This document shows, in pieces, positions 35,301 through 46,723 of a stretch of DNA of 64,000 nucleotides; position 1 is the first letter of the stretch, and each line of letters opens with the position of its first letter. The notes below the pieces were generated by a model that was not told where the DNA came from, did no database searches, and was given only the letters and a program-made list of their open reading frames with translations. Origin of the DNA: Macrostomum hystrix (lineage: Eukaryota; Platyhelminthes; Macrostomidae); contig CATNEN010000007.1 in NCBI GenBank assembly GCA_950097015.1, positions 6,868,501 through 6,932,500 of the forward strand. Direction: 5' to 3'. Made by a program: the position numbers and the translations under genes.

Positions 35301-38300
35301 GCTCCCGGTGCAACGTCTCTTAGAACGCCCGGTGAGTTGGCACAGGTTGGTCGGGAGGGTGACGCTAGAGCGCCCGGTTCGCACCTTGCTGCCACTCATG
35401 GAGGTCGGATCGGACTTTGTCAGCACCAGGCTGAGCTGGGAGGACTTCATGTACATCGGTTTGTCGTTTAGCACCAGCTTGGAGCTCATGGAATACGCAA
35501 GCGTTGTGAGCGCGGACATGCAGCTGGAGGTGACCTCGGAAGCAACCTGGCTTTGCACAACGCTGTTTGTCTCAACCACGAAGGCACGGCTTGCCTGCCC
35601 GACAGGCTGGTCCAGGAAGCCGCCACGGCTGGACTCCCAGTCTGTGTCGTAGTCACCGTATGAGGTGGCCATGGCGGAGCGCTGGTCCGTCAGTGTTCCG
35701 TGCGTCATGTGTACACTGGAGGCCTGAAGAATGGAGATGGAGTCAATCCGTCATCAGTTTGCTGTGTTGGCTTACAGTAAAATCAGGCCATCGTAACTGA
35801 CTGCTCAACAGATGCATCTCACCGTCATTGTTTGGGCCAGAGTGGCCATGACAGGCATCGCCAGCTCTGTCAGCCGCTCCTTTGACAGGGAGACGCTGAG
35901 AGCAACCACCGCCTTGGCTGCCTCCATCGCCTTTTTCTTGCAGTTTCTCTGAAATGTTGTGTTGGAATGTACGACAGTATTAGCTCTCTGCGCACACAGG
36001 CGCACATCCAAACAGGTGCGCACAACTACCCTGACTTCTACATCGGCAAGCTTGACGACCGTCACTCTCGATGAGGGATGACCCCTCCAGGGCGAAAAAA
36101 TGCCCAAGCCTTCTCTTCTCGGCTGTGCATCTCGCCAAAAAGCCGAATTCTCCATCCACACACTGATCATTCAAGTAAAGTTCGAACCACTGACCTGCGC
36201 CGTCCTGGACAGGTCATCCGTATCCGCCGTGACCACTTGCATTGTGTTGGCCACCAGGCGAATCTGCTCATAGTTGGCCACCGTCATGAAGGCGAAGGCG
36301 CCGGACAGCACAGACATCACCTGGGCGCGCTGGTCCCGATTGCGTTCGTACGCGTCTCTAGCCGATTTTGACAGCGCTTTCAGTTTCTAGCGGCAGCGAG
36401 AGTGAGTTTTCAGGAGTTTTCAGTACTTCCCCTTTCAAAGAAATATCGATGCTGAAATTTGATTAATTACTCGCTGCTACTAGTAAACTACAAAATCTCA
36501 TTGCGTAGCACCGATTGCGCGGCATTCGCCAGAAATAGGATCAACAGAATCCGCCCCAAGCACAATCGGCCAGAAAACAGAGTCCGCCAAAAGCACAATC
36601 GGCCAGAAAACAGAATCCGCCCCAAGCACAATCCGCCAGAAAACTGAATCCGCCCCAAGCACAATCCGCCAGAAAACAGAATCCGCCCCAAGCACAATCC
36701 GCCAGACAACAGAATCCGCCCCAAGCACAATCCGCCAGAAAACAGAATCCGCCCCAAGCACAATCCGCCAGAAAACAGAATCCGCCCCAAGCACAATCCG
36801 CCAGAAAACAGAATCCGCCCCAAGCACAATCCGCCAGAAAACAGAATCCGCCCCAAGCACAATCCGCCAGAAAACAGAATCCGCCCCAAGCACAATCCGC
36901 CAGACAACAGGATCCGCCCCAAGCACAGTCCGCCAGAAAACAGAATCCGCCCCAAGCACAATCCGCCAGACAACAGAATCCGCCCCAAGCACAATCCGCC
37001 AGACAACAGAATCCGCCCCAAGCACGATCCGCCCCAACAGAATCCGTCCCAATAGATCTTCTCCTATCCTCTCCGATTTAGGGAAAATCACTTTCCCCAG
37101 CCCTATGGCATGTCCTGAACTAGTGGTATTTTCATGCGAATTTTTTAAAGCGATAGTTTATTAAAAGAGGACTCGCAATAAGCCAAAAAGCGGGTGCAGC
37201 AATGGTTAAACAAGCGAAAATGTTCAATTTTTTATCAAATTGGCAAAGCAAGGGTGGGACAGAGAAGCTTTGAAGCTATAATGAGCCATGTTTAGGGCTG
37301 GAGCCTTTCACCAAGCAGGCACACAAGGCGAAAAGGCTTCGCCACCAATTTCACGAAAAAAGCTCTCTTTTTGCTGTAAAAAACAGTTTCTTATTTTGAT
37401 GGGAATTGTTAGCCCTCATTTTTAGGCTCAGCACAAGCCTGAACACCCTTTCAAAATGCGGCAGCAACAATCGAAATAACTCCATCTGAATATCAAGTCT
37501 TGTAATTAAATATTGGCTTCAGTGAACAGAATAACCAGAGCTAGAATTTTGCCAAATCAGAATCCGAACAAATTCAGCTAGACCAGCCTTACTAAATAAA
37601 ATTTTGGTATGCAGGACAAACGCACTGAGTACATAGAGCTGCAAGCAGAGAGCTCAGAGACATCAGAAGCAAAAGCGACGCAAAATATTATGCGAGAGTT
37701 GAGACTGCGTAAACAAAGCAGTGTATTTCACTGCTGGCGGGTCAAGCAGATTTGGTCTATGACCAAACTTTAAAAAATTCTAACGATAAATAGGAGATAA
37801 GTGTATCTGGCTATTGACTATAGATTTCTATAAAGACCGATTTTTGCGAAATGGATAGATAAACTTCATAGGCTGAAATTAGGTCCCGTGTTACTGCTGG
37901 CCCGCTCACAATGCAAAATAATTGGTTGTCCATGATATCGCGTAAATTATAGTCTTTTTCGAATTTTGCCTTTGTTTTTCTTTAGGCCTCGCAAACCCAG
38001 TCGAATGCGATTTATTGATTTTTCCTTACCCTTTTCTGTGCTAACCACTCCAGTCTGGCCATTGCTTATCGATCGCTACTAACCCTGCTGCTTGCGTTGG
38101 CCGAGAGTTTTTCACGCCCTCAAATTCTTTCTGGTCTTACCCTTGTCGCGCCCCCGATTGGCTGGTATTTGTATTGCTGCGGAAGGACGCGATTGTGTGA
38201 GCAGGAGGTCCGTAATGAGCGAATGAGTTTAGTATTATAGTTCTGTGCAGCGAGCCTCAATTAGGCAACTAATTAAAATCACAACTTAAAATGAAAAGCT

Positions 38301-41300
38301 TAGGAATTGAGTCTTGCCGACGAGGGCAATGGAAAAGAACTGAGGAAAGTTTGGTGCATCGTCACTCCAAAACTGTGCCGACTGGAAATAGGCTCGAAAT
38401 CTAATTTAGTTTCCATTAAAATTGAAAGCAAAACTCGGGAATTTATTGTAAATAAATGCATGGGAACGTCAAACATAACATCGACCGTTTCGCTGTTACC
38501 TGTTCCAGCTAAAATTGTGTCGGTTAAACATGAATGTGTGGTTAGAATCAGGTAAAAGTCTGTAGAACTACCGAGTGGATGGATGGAGCATCAGGTAAAA
38601 TTAAATATATTCTATCCTACATTCTCAAAACACACAGATAGCAAACTGGTTGGCTCACTGTGATGCCATTGAGACTGATCTCATCATAGCCGCTGCCTGC
38701 TGTGGTGACTGACTCAGTTCCCGAGATGGCTGAAATGATTTTCCAGGAGGAGTTAAAGATGTATTTTGTTAGCTCAGCCACAATGGGTTCGGTAGTCTCA
38801 TAACTGAGCATAGTTTTTAGGCACCAACAAAGCCCAAAGTCTACTAGAAAGACTGCCTCTGTTTTGTTGACGTTACCAGCGGATTCAGTTCCAAAATTAC
38901 ATCGCATAGCAGGTTCTCTCTCTGTTAGTTCTTGTTTTCAATAGCTTTCCTGTCTCTTGCTCAGACCCTGCGCTTTGCCTGCAGCTCACTATTTGTTCTC
39001 TTCTTTAGTGCTGGAAATACCCCATCGTTGAAGTCCCACTGTCTAATTTGTTTCCTAATTAGACAGCACTAAATTTTGCTGCCTACTGAGGCATGAAACT
39101 GGAAATGTAGCAAATAAAGACATAATTGTAGCTGAGGGAAGGTCCCTACTGACAGCTAAAGGCAACTAGGTTGAGAAGGCAGTGCTCAGGTAGTTAAAAA
39201 ACTTTACGTGGGCACCCACTTGAATCTGACTCGTTTGTTGTGACCTGATGTACTGAGCAGTTGGGAAAACTGTCACTGAAAATTACCTGCCGAAAATGAC
39301 GAGCTACTTTAAACCTTGGTCCTACGATTATAATCCGGTTCAATCAATCCGATTATTTGTTAAAGCATATTTAGTCGCTGAGTCGCAACTCACACTTGAT
39401 GCTACTGCGGCTCATGGCCACAATCATTGCCGCCAGGCCCTGCACAGCCTGGCTGGTGTCCTTTAGGTTGCCCTTGTAGATAGTCTTCGAGATGGAGGAC
39501 CGACCGCTCAGGATGCTCTGCACCTGGCTATTCACGTAGCTGCTTGACGGCTCGGACAGCTGAAGTTGAGAAGTTTGCTACGTAAAACTTCTCTTTCAGG
39601 TCAAGAAGCTATTGTTAATTAATAATAACAATTATAATAATTGCAGGAGGGCTGCGAGCAATGGCACATCACTAGACCCTAGACACTAGACCCGCAGCCA
39701 GCGAGGAGGCGACTTCTGACTCCTTTGCTGACTCCTGAACGCACGCACAAGGATACCGTAGGCAGGCACACGCTCACACAGGTGTACACACCTGCCCTGA
39801 CTTTCTCTTCGTCAGGGCCATCAAGGCAATTGCACGACAAGCCCCCATGCCTTCTCTCCGCGGCTGCGCCCCAAATAAATTGGCCTAGCCGAGGAATCGA
39901 ACTTAGGGACTGTGGTGCAAGAGGCAAACGCGTTAATAAAACGCAGATATAATATGCTGCTCGAGTTTATTCCGCAGACACTCACCTCTATGGTCGAAAT
40001 ATGGACAGTGGTTGTCGCTCCATAGCCGTCGGTGGCAACCACAAAGAGATCGACAAAGCTGCCGACAAAAGGAAAAGTGCTCTGGAAGACCGGCTTATCG
40101 CTGAAGCCGATCAAGGTCGTGTAGTTTGTTGTTGCGTTGGCCTTCACTTTCACTGGGTAATAGGGGGAAAATTTTGACATTTTGGAAAAAAAAGACATTT
40201 TGTGACCAAAGTAACTCGAGACAGGTAAATAAAAAACTAAATTTAGATTACGCACGAACAAACTGATAAGATTCGATGCCATCCGAGTCGATGAATGGTG
40301 AGCAGTCAATTTGAAACATAGTGACGCCGGCAATGCCGCTAGTGGCGTTGCAGGTACACACGCCCGCAGTTGGCACCTGGTTTGTGAACAAAAGGATGCA
40401 TGCTTCGCCTTCATTCGGTGTGTCCATGCCCACCTTCAAGCAGACTCGAAACCGCCTGCTTGAGGACACGTTGGCGAACAAATCAGGCGACAACGACACT
40501 TCTTGGTTGCTAGAACCTGTAAAATAAAAAGTTTTCAGTTAAATCTAAGTCATTTAGACATTCCTATTAGCTTAGAGTACAGCACAGCACCTTGTACAAA
40601 GTTCTGCATTGCGTGAGAACCAACACTGATCCAATTGCTTGAGCCGTCCAAATACTCGACGCTCCAGGCTGTGCTTTCGCACACGCTGTCATTCTCGGCA
40701 CTCTGGCAGCTGCTGGTGAGCTGCACCGTATCTGTGGGGTTCACCATATTGTAGCCGAGATCGCTGCTGCTCATGCGATGACACTCAGCGGGGAATCGGC
40801 ACCTGGGAGAATTTTCCGATGCATACGAGCGTATCAGTGGATTGGTACAAACTGCATCAGCTGGACTCCACCTACAAGAGTAAGAAATTTTGCGGCTCAC
40901 CTCAAGTCAACGTTCGCTGGAAACAGTTTCGTTGTGATTATTCTGAGAATGGAACTGGCGAATCGTGTGTCCTTGAATCCTTGAACCTTGAACACGTAGG
41001 TACGGTTTTCCATGAGATTGGCGCCGTTGAAGCAGAAGGCTCCGCTGCCGCCGCCTGTCTGTACGAAGCCTGGCGGGGAGCTAAAGCAGCCAGTGGTGAA
41101 ATTGATGGCACTGAAGTTGCCAGATCTGGGAGTTTGCACTGGCGTTCGGCTGGCATCATTCGGCTCGGTTTCGCCCAGCTGCCAGCAATGGTACACCCAG
41201 GATCCGATGCCTTGCGAGCTCGGATCGCTGGATTCCACATCCGGGTCAAATGAGTTGAGATTGGGCTCGAGACAAATTGTGCGACCAACGCTACGCTTCA

Positions 41301-44300
41301 CTTCAATCATGCCTCCAGGGGTAATTGAAACTTTTAGAGGGGAGCTGCCGACTTGCAGATACATGCTGCTCTGGTTGGCGAATTCCTCTACAGTTACCGT
41401 CATGTTCATAATGACCCTGGCTGTGATCCGGTAAAGACCAATTTGTAGAAAACGTGGTGGAATGGCCAGTATGGTGTTTCCGAACGTCGGTAGTGAGGAT
41501 ACATTAATAGAGCCAGTCACACTTTTTGAGACTTCATCTAAGGATTCAATCCGCCACTCTCGTTTGTTCTGTGCCGTGGCTTCGCACGGTAGATCCGTGA
41601 TGATGCACTCGACTGTCACTGGCGCGGAGCGCAAGACTTTTCGCGGATTTTCCACGCGCATGTTTGATTCATCCGCCATGGTCACCATCGGTGGTCGGCA
41701 CTGACTTGGAGACACGGCTGCAGTGGCAGCAATGGTATCGTTGGAAAACTGGTTGCAGGTGAACACAGTCACAGCGTAGTTTCCTCGCTTTTGGTAAATA
41801 ACTGAGAAGTCGACCCGATTGTTGGTCACCACTCGGCCAGTGTGATTGTAGGTCTTGTTGTCTGCTGGGCTGCAGATCGACTGACAGCCCGCCGGTCCAA
41901 AGACAAAGCGCTGCGTTGACAATCCCAGGTCAACATAGACGCAGGTGTCCTCGGACAGCATGTCCCAGACTGCCGACAGAGAGCGCGTCTGGCCAGGTAG
42001 GCTGATGCCAGCCGAGTCAACGATGCGGCCGTTCGAAATTGAGCCGCCAACAGTGATGTTCACACTAAATGTGCCGTTGGAGACTGGGTTTGAAGCTAGC
42101 AGAGTCACGAAGTAGGCGCCAGTCTGAAATAGAAAACGGTATTGGTACGTTTCGATCGGCCTCTACCCGGTCAATCTTATAGTTCCTATTTGTACATCAG
42201 TCTCACCGTGTTCAGATATAGGAAAATAGTCTCGTTCGCCTTGAAGTCTGCCACAGACTGTCCTCCACCAGGGGAAATCGGGCTGACAGAAAATCTGTAC
42301 GTATCCACATAGCCTGAAGTGAAGGTTTTGCTACTTTTTAAATCCTTTCTTGAAATTCTGAAACTCGCAGTTTTTGGCCAAACGTACCAGGAGACCATGG
42401 CACTGCTACTAGGTCCTGCTTGCTTGGAAACGATAGGCGATTGGCCCCAAAGCCACTGATAAGAACACTACCGGTCTTCGAGCGATACATCAGTGTGACA
42501 TTCAGGTTCACGAGCGGCCTGAAAGTGCCGATCTGAAAAACGACTAGGAAGCATTAGCGCTGAGCTTTTAGGCCAAAATAAGAGAACTGTCGAGCCAACT
42601 GACCTTCGGGCTCTGGATAGTAAAGTTGCTGCCGTTGTTGTACAAGAAGAACGTATATGATATGTATCCTTCCTGTGCTGGCAGAATAGGCAGCTGCGTA
42701 GCCGGCAGGACGAGCTGCGTGACGATGACGACAGTTCCTGATGCGTCACGAATTTCAATCATGCTGCCATCAGGTGCGTCAGCTGGTGCGCCCCCGTAGG
42801 AAAACGTAAAGATGACAGGATCTGCAATTGGATGGAGCTCGTTTCAGTGTGCTCACTAGCTGTGAATGATAAACTAATATTAAAGGAATTGGGAACATAC
42901 TGCCAAAGGTCTGATTTCCGTTGGTCGTTAAAGGAAGCGTCGAGCTTAACAGTTTGTTGACCACCTTTAGATTATGAAGATAACTAAAGCATTGCAGAGT
43001 GTTGCAAATTGTTGCGTTCATTAGGAATGTACCGTTATTATTGTATGTGTAAGTCAGCGTTCTCTGTGTATTTGGTCCCGATGCTGAAAAGCATATTTTA
43101 GAGCAAATTTAGTTGTAAATAAGAGATGCTACTGGAAATAATATTTTTTTATTACTAGTAATAGTTGTGATCACAGGTGGGCCTCCATCTCCGGGCGCCA
43201 GGGTGCAGGTGATTTGGGAGCCGCCATCAATAGTAACAGTGACTGACGCCGCCTCTCCTTTAGCCAAAACTGTCGGTGTGAACGCGGCACGAGGGTTCAC
43301 GATGTGGTCGACAATCGAAATGGATGCGCTGTTGGAGGCCGTACTCGGTATAGGATTACTCGCATTGTAAGTAACAACATACGAGCCAACGGCAGCGTAC
43401 GTGTGATTGTAAGTCATTGTGAGTAGCATCGGAAAGGTCTGCAGCGGCGAACCGTCACCCCAGTTGATGGCGATGCTGGCCATGCTGGGCGGGGAGCCAC
43501 TGAGCAGCTGCAGGCTGAACTGCACCAAACCATTCAGGCTGGCAGCCGGTGGTCCAACAAGCGCGTACTGGCCCAGAGGAGCGAGCACGTTCACCGGAAC
43601 CGTCAGTGTAGTTGTATTCAATAGGTTGCTGATTGTCAAGATTACAGTGAAGCTGCCGCCGATTGTGTATGTGTGATTTAGTACCAGATGTAGGCCTCCC
43701 GATTCCTCCAGCTTTGATGTGGTGAAGTTGTACGACTGTCCATCGCCAAACTGCACATTCATAGTGATGCCAGTGCCTGCGGACAAGCTGATATCGAATG
43801 TGGCGGATCCGTTGACTGCGATCGCACTGCTGACGACGCTGAAGGTTGCACCAGCGATACGACGTTGCGCCGTCAGGTTAAAAACAATCAGAATGTCGCT
43901 CACATTGTTATACGCGCGACAAACGACTGAGTAGACGCCCACAGAACTCAGGTTTAAAGCCTCCACCAGTGCCTGAAGCTTAAAAGGGTCGTAAACCACA
44001 GACTTTTGCTCGCCAGCTATCAAAACTTGAAAACGTGGGTGCGATCCGTTGGCAATACCTAACACCAGCTGGAAAGGCGTACCGACTTCAACTGCCTGAG
44101 TTCCCAGCGAAAAGCCGGTCACAGGAATTTCTACATACAGCGGCACTGTCCGTGAGCTGCTGCTCAGGGAGTTGTAGCAGGTTCCCGTCACAAAGTACAA
44201 CCCTAGTTTGGAGAGCGCCGAGACTCGGAAGTTAAGGGTTGAGTTTGTTGGGCCGTAGCTTTCGCCGTTGGAAATATTGACGGTGCACAAGTAGCTGCTC

Positions 44301-46723
44301 CCAGAGCTGAGCACGATATGGACTGCCGAGTCGTTGCCGAATGGCTGACCGTCAGCAGTAATGTTAGAGACAACCACCCAACTGACCAGGTTGAAATTCA
44401 AGGTTCCCCACTTTATATCGACGTCGTTATAGGCTGTCACATTAACACTTGCTGGACCAAGACCAGTCATGATGTATGCGCTGACCGGCACAGATGTAAA
44501 ATCTACTCCACCATCGCTAAACGTCCAGTTGTACTTGACATTGACACCTGTATGGGGTTTCAGTCTTAGATTGCATGGCTCATTATTCAAAACGTCAGTG
44601 ACTGGTTGGAAGCTGGTGTCGTTAATTCCCTCCTGCAGCCACACGACTTGACTTAGGCTTGTCGCTGATCCTCCAAATGCCTCGTTTGTTAGGCTCACAG
44701 TGACAGTTGAGTTTCCAATTGTGCTAAACTTTCTTTCCAGACGATAGGTCGGCAACAGCCTAGACACGGCTGACAGCTGATGGTGCACTGCTGAGGTATT
44801 CCAGTTTGTAGCTTCAAATGTATCAGCTAAGACTGGAGCCGTGGACTTCTGCATATGATAGGATCGACCTTCAGCTGAGCTCAGGGCCCTGGCCGCAATG
44901 CTGTTTCCATGGAAACCAATACGATCTCCCGGCATCACCGTGAATGCACTGGGCACGCGGTACAGGTTGTATCCCAAGCTGACCGACACACTGGTGTATA
45001 GAGCGGCAATCTGATAGGCGCCTGCCACGCCTCGAGTGGTATTTCGCTTCGTCATGGTTTTGCTGCACGTCGGTTCACTCACTCTCCAGCAGCTCTCGGT
45101 TGCTGGACAGAGCGTCTGGACTGGCGTTGAACAGTCTATTGTGGATGAGCAAAAGCTAGTGGCACTACAAGCGTAATCTCCAAAACAGAACTGCGAGCTC
45201 GCTGAGCAAAGAGGTCTGAACACCTGTGAGAATGTCGTCGGTGCTTGGTTAATACTGCTAGCTAGAAAAAACTCAAATGTTACTTTTTTTCTTTGAGAAT
45301 CCTCAGTTTGTAAGTAAATGCTATTTACTCTCTCACCATAAGATTCACAACAACGGCGCTGGATGTACCATAGAACTCAAACGCCTGCAAGACACCCGGA
45401 TACTTGAAGTCGGCGTCAACTAGTACAAGGTTATCGGCTGTGGCGCTGACAAGTCCTGTACTCTGCTGAGCAACCGGAGTGCCGGCTCGCTCCCAGGCAA
45501 GGTCTAGAAGGGAAGCAGTAGATTGGGAACCAAACTCCAAATCAGTTTTTAATTTAAAATTTCACCTGACAGTGCTTCCCCTGCTTGACGTTTCCCAGGG
45601 TTCAATCAGCAGCACTTACCGGCCAGAGGAAAGTTCTCCAGGGTGCCGTCGCCCCAGTTCACGGCGGCCCGCATCCGTGTACCCGAGCTGAATTGAAGCG
45701 TGCAGTAGACAGGATTGTTCACGGCGGCCACCTCGGGGCAGGTGAAGCTCAAATTGACGAGCTGCTCGGCAACCAACAACTGCAGGCTGCTGCTACCAAA
45801 CTGGCAGTTGGAACAGTTAGACTCATTTAAGTCGGGCTATTTTATGCACTGAACAACACTATTGCTGAATTTTTATTGCTGCACCAATCTCAAATTAGGT
45901 GCAAAGTATTATTCAAGAGAGATCTGAACTTCGAAAATCAAAAGAAATCAAATGGCTCCTTACCAAGGATGTGTTCTGGTAGTAGGCGTTGGCCTTAGCG
46001 TACCGGACGCCTGGCATGATGTACACCTTGCTGGCCCTATGCTGGGGATCCCCAAGGAGCTCCCATCTGCTGGCATCGTCGCCGTAGGACATCCGCACGC
46101 TGTAGTCAATTGTAGCCATGGTGGATGAGTTAGCGGTCAAGCTGGTGGCGGTGAAGCCGCTCACGATTGTTCCGCCACCAGGAGGCACGATCTCGAGGTC
46201 GTCTGCCATGCCGGGGTTTTCTGAGCTATAAACCTGCAATTAAAAGGGACAGGTGCTCTGATCATCACCAATTATATATCCAGTATCGACAAAGATTGTG
46301 AAGCTGTTCCCTGAAGGCACCTACCGCGATTTGCTCGCTGTCAACGCAGCTGGCAGCGTCCGAGCCGGTGCGTCTGAAGGTCGCATTGGCCGCCGAGCTG
46401 ATGTTCTGAGCGCAGAAGCAGAACCGGGCCTGCCAGACGCCGAAGTAGCGATAGCTCAGTGCCTGGCAGCCGGCGGCGCACGCGATGACCTCCGTGGCCA
46501 GCAGGTCGGGGTCGTAGTCTCCGGGTGACACGATGAACACGCGGTCCTGGCCGCTGTCCTGGTAACAGCCTTCGAATACGGCGGCTCCGGCGCCAAGCCA
46601 GCACAGAGAAATTGTCAGCAAAATGACTGCTGCTGGAGCCTGGACAGCCAGTGGTGTTGACGGGGAAATACTTGGTTGCATTCCACAAGAAAAGCAGCTA
46701 TACCCACTGACAAGGATTCGCAT
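29081..46723 (-). CDS. PKD1: Polycystin-1-type protein (WSC-PKD-REJ-GPS-PLAT-polycystin channel)
   Basis: Twenty-one exons kept in phase give about 3,660 aa: 46723-46325, 46233-45964, 45800-45620, 45503-45337, 45223-43156, 43083-42901, 42821-42604, 42532-42472, 42313-42207, 42123-40901, 40871-40591, 40516-40256, 40152-39986, 39559-39396, 38917-38647, 36386-36195, 35948-35823, 35723-34248, 33709-33492, 33331-30650 and 29348-29081. Domains in order: signal peptide, WSC, PKD repeats, REJ, GPS, PLAT and eleven-helix polycystin region. Family members are large ciliary or sperm membrane proteins that pair with PKD2-type channels. No LRR or C-type lectin domain is present, so it is shorter than vertebrate PKD1 and could equally be a PKD1L/PKDREJ relative. 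Least certain are the donor of exon 8 and the acceptor of exon 15. Confidence 0.9.
29350..30100. repeat. Minisatellite, 36-bp unit, in the last polycystin intron
   Basis: About 20 units of 36 bp containing GGTGTGGGACAGGAGGAGAG followed by CTCTGGGATCCTGAGC. Variants with an extra GATCA occur near 29660-29790. The unit length is a multiple of three, which makes long plus-strand ORFs (29343-30113) that are artefacts. On the gene strand every unit carries a pyrimidine tract and CAG. Confidence 0.95.
30650..33331 (-). CDS. Polycystin exon 20: PLAT C-terminus, TM region and pore
   Basis: The PLAT domain begins in exon 19 (YLYEVVVSTGMRRGAGTNSN, CVDRFLLAVE) and continues here (PLGSLNFLRLWHDNSG, WYCNSVAVIDLQS). 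TM helices follow, including VACCLMLLFMSMVTTCMFY. Next are the extracellular polycystin/TOP domain (YVFQFRGSLKTIQDNI, AVFLDLAFYNPNVNLFGVG) and a voltage-sensor-like set. The C-terminal pore helices end IFVIFILLNMFVSILNEAF. The exon ends on a GTGAGT donor; the last exon adds about 88 cytosolic residues without a clear coiled coil. Confidence 0.9.
33332..33491 (-). other. GC-AG intron within the PLAT-coding region
   Basis: Exon 19 ends GAG AG and is followed by GCAAGT, the optimal GC-type donor. The acceptor ACCCGCAG precedes exon 20. Joining gives ...LLAVER-PLGSLNFLRLWHDN, which restores PLAT continuity in phase 2. No GT donor nearby gives this. Confidence 0.75.
33940..34226 (-). mobile_element. 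SINE copy in polycystin intron 18
   Basis: Minus-strand copy of ~285 bp with head GTGGCAGAGCGGTTTAGCGC (box-A-like) near 34217. It shares the core with the 39645 copy, including ACACAGGTGTACACACCTGC, TGACTCCTGAACGCACGCAC and GGAGGGCTGCG (all plus-strand spelling), and ends in GCAAAT. It lies wholly inside the intron 33710-34247. Confidence 0.75.
34248..35723 (-). CDS. Polycystin exon 18: GAIN/GPS domain and first TM helix
   Basis: The C-terminal part carries a GPS motif: CYAITPGQSSWSTGGC, then HCMCTHLTSFAGG. The predicted cleavage HL|T is at 34422-34430, with all four Cys and both Trp-type positions in place. Then comes the first TM helix LFITEIVIFVIFVAVFIWA and a basic stop-transfer RHWDKKD. 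GPS autocleavage is a general feature of this family and seems preserved here. Confidence 0.88.
35985..36190 (-). mobile_element. Diverged SINE copy in polycystin intron 16
   Basis: It keeps the CACACAGGCGCACATC..CAGGTGCGCACA core, a GGGCGAAAAAATGCCCAAGC segment and a GTTCGAACC box-B relic (36179-36187) next to the exon-16 donor. It is the most diverged copy seen. Confidence 0.55.
36535..37045. repeat. Minisatellite, 33-bp unit, in polycystin intron 15
   Basis: About 15 units of 33 bp built from ACAGAATCCGCCCCAAGCAC and AATCCGCCAGAAA. Single-base variants (GCCAGACAACA, CAATCGGCC) mark the ends. It lies in the intron 36387-38646, about 150 bp upstream in gene order of nothing else coding. Confidence 0.95.
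37046..38646 (-). other. Rest of polycystin intron 15
   Basis: About 1.6 kb of AT-rich intron. Short ORFs such as 38307-38555 on the plus strand look random. I see no further repeat or gene. Confidence 0.4.
39645..39935 (-). mobile_element. SINE copy in polycystin intron 13
   Basis: Minus-strand copy of ~290 bp; its head contains GTTCGATTCCTCGGC (box B) and GGCGCAGCCGCGGAGAGAAG. It ends GCAGCCCTCCTGCAAT followed by an ATTATAATTG-rich tail. A tandem TAGACCCTAGACACTAGACC near the tail is private to this copy. Confidence 0.75.
40901..42123 (-). CDS. Polycystin exon 10: start of REJ (receptor for egg jelly) region
   Basis: The segment CRPPMVTMADESN, APVTVECIITDLPC, PTFGNTILAIPPRFLQIGLY, TVEEFANQSSMYLQV and SFDPDVESSDPSSQG follows the REJ module pattern, in which a Cys-containing strand is followed by an FxxPxxxL helix and a later 'DPD' segment. 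REJ continues through exons 11-14 (to 39396). The stretch SYQFVLKVKAN is restored when exons 12 and 13 are joined at the GTGCGT donor. Confidence 0.8.
43156..45223 (-). CDS. Polycystin exon 5: extracellular PKD-repeat array
   Basis: A single 689-codon exon with several PKD-type repeats: NWTFSDGGVDF, VQFGDGQSYNF followed by LVLNHTYTIGGSFTVILTI, and INWGDGSPLQTF followed by TYNHTYAAVGSYVVTYNASN. The exon also opens with a Cys-rich stretch (about the first 55 residues). Many N-x-S/T sites fit an extracellular, glycosylated segment. Later exons 6-9 continue with beta-rich sequence such as TLTYTYNNNGTF. Confidence 0.85.
45620..45800 (-). CDS. Polycystin exon 3: PKD (Ig-like) repeat
   Basis: It encodes VNLSFTCPEVAAVNNPVYC and then AAVNWGDGTLENFPLA. 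The WGDG motif is the PKD-repeat signature. Acceptor TGCCAG and donor GCCG|GTAAGT. It joins exon 4 (45503-45337) in phase 1. Confidence 0.75.
46325..46723 (-). CDS. Polycystin exon 1: signal peptide and WSC domain
   Basis: The ATG at 46723 or the one at 46681 opens the frame. A hydrophobic run AAVILLTISLCWLGAGAA is a likely signal peptide. It precedes a WSC domain with the usual Cys pattern: FEGCYQDSG, ACAAGCQALSYRYFG, FCFCAQN and SCVDS. WSC domains bind carbohydrate in other proteins and occur near the PKD1 N-terminus. The exon ends at a GTAGGT donor, phase 0. An upstream minus-strand ORF from ATG 46952 with a GTGAGT donor at 46801 could be an extra 5' exon, but that would bury the signal peptide. 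Confidence 0.8.

Noticed and set aside
36488-37091. Minus-strand ORFs with GRILFSGGLCL repeats inside polycystin
   Set aside because: Artefact of the 33-bp intronic array; it does not fit the phases of exons 15 and 16.
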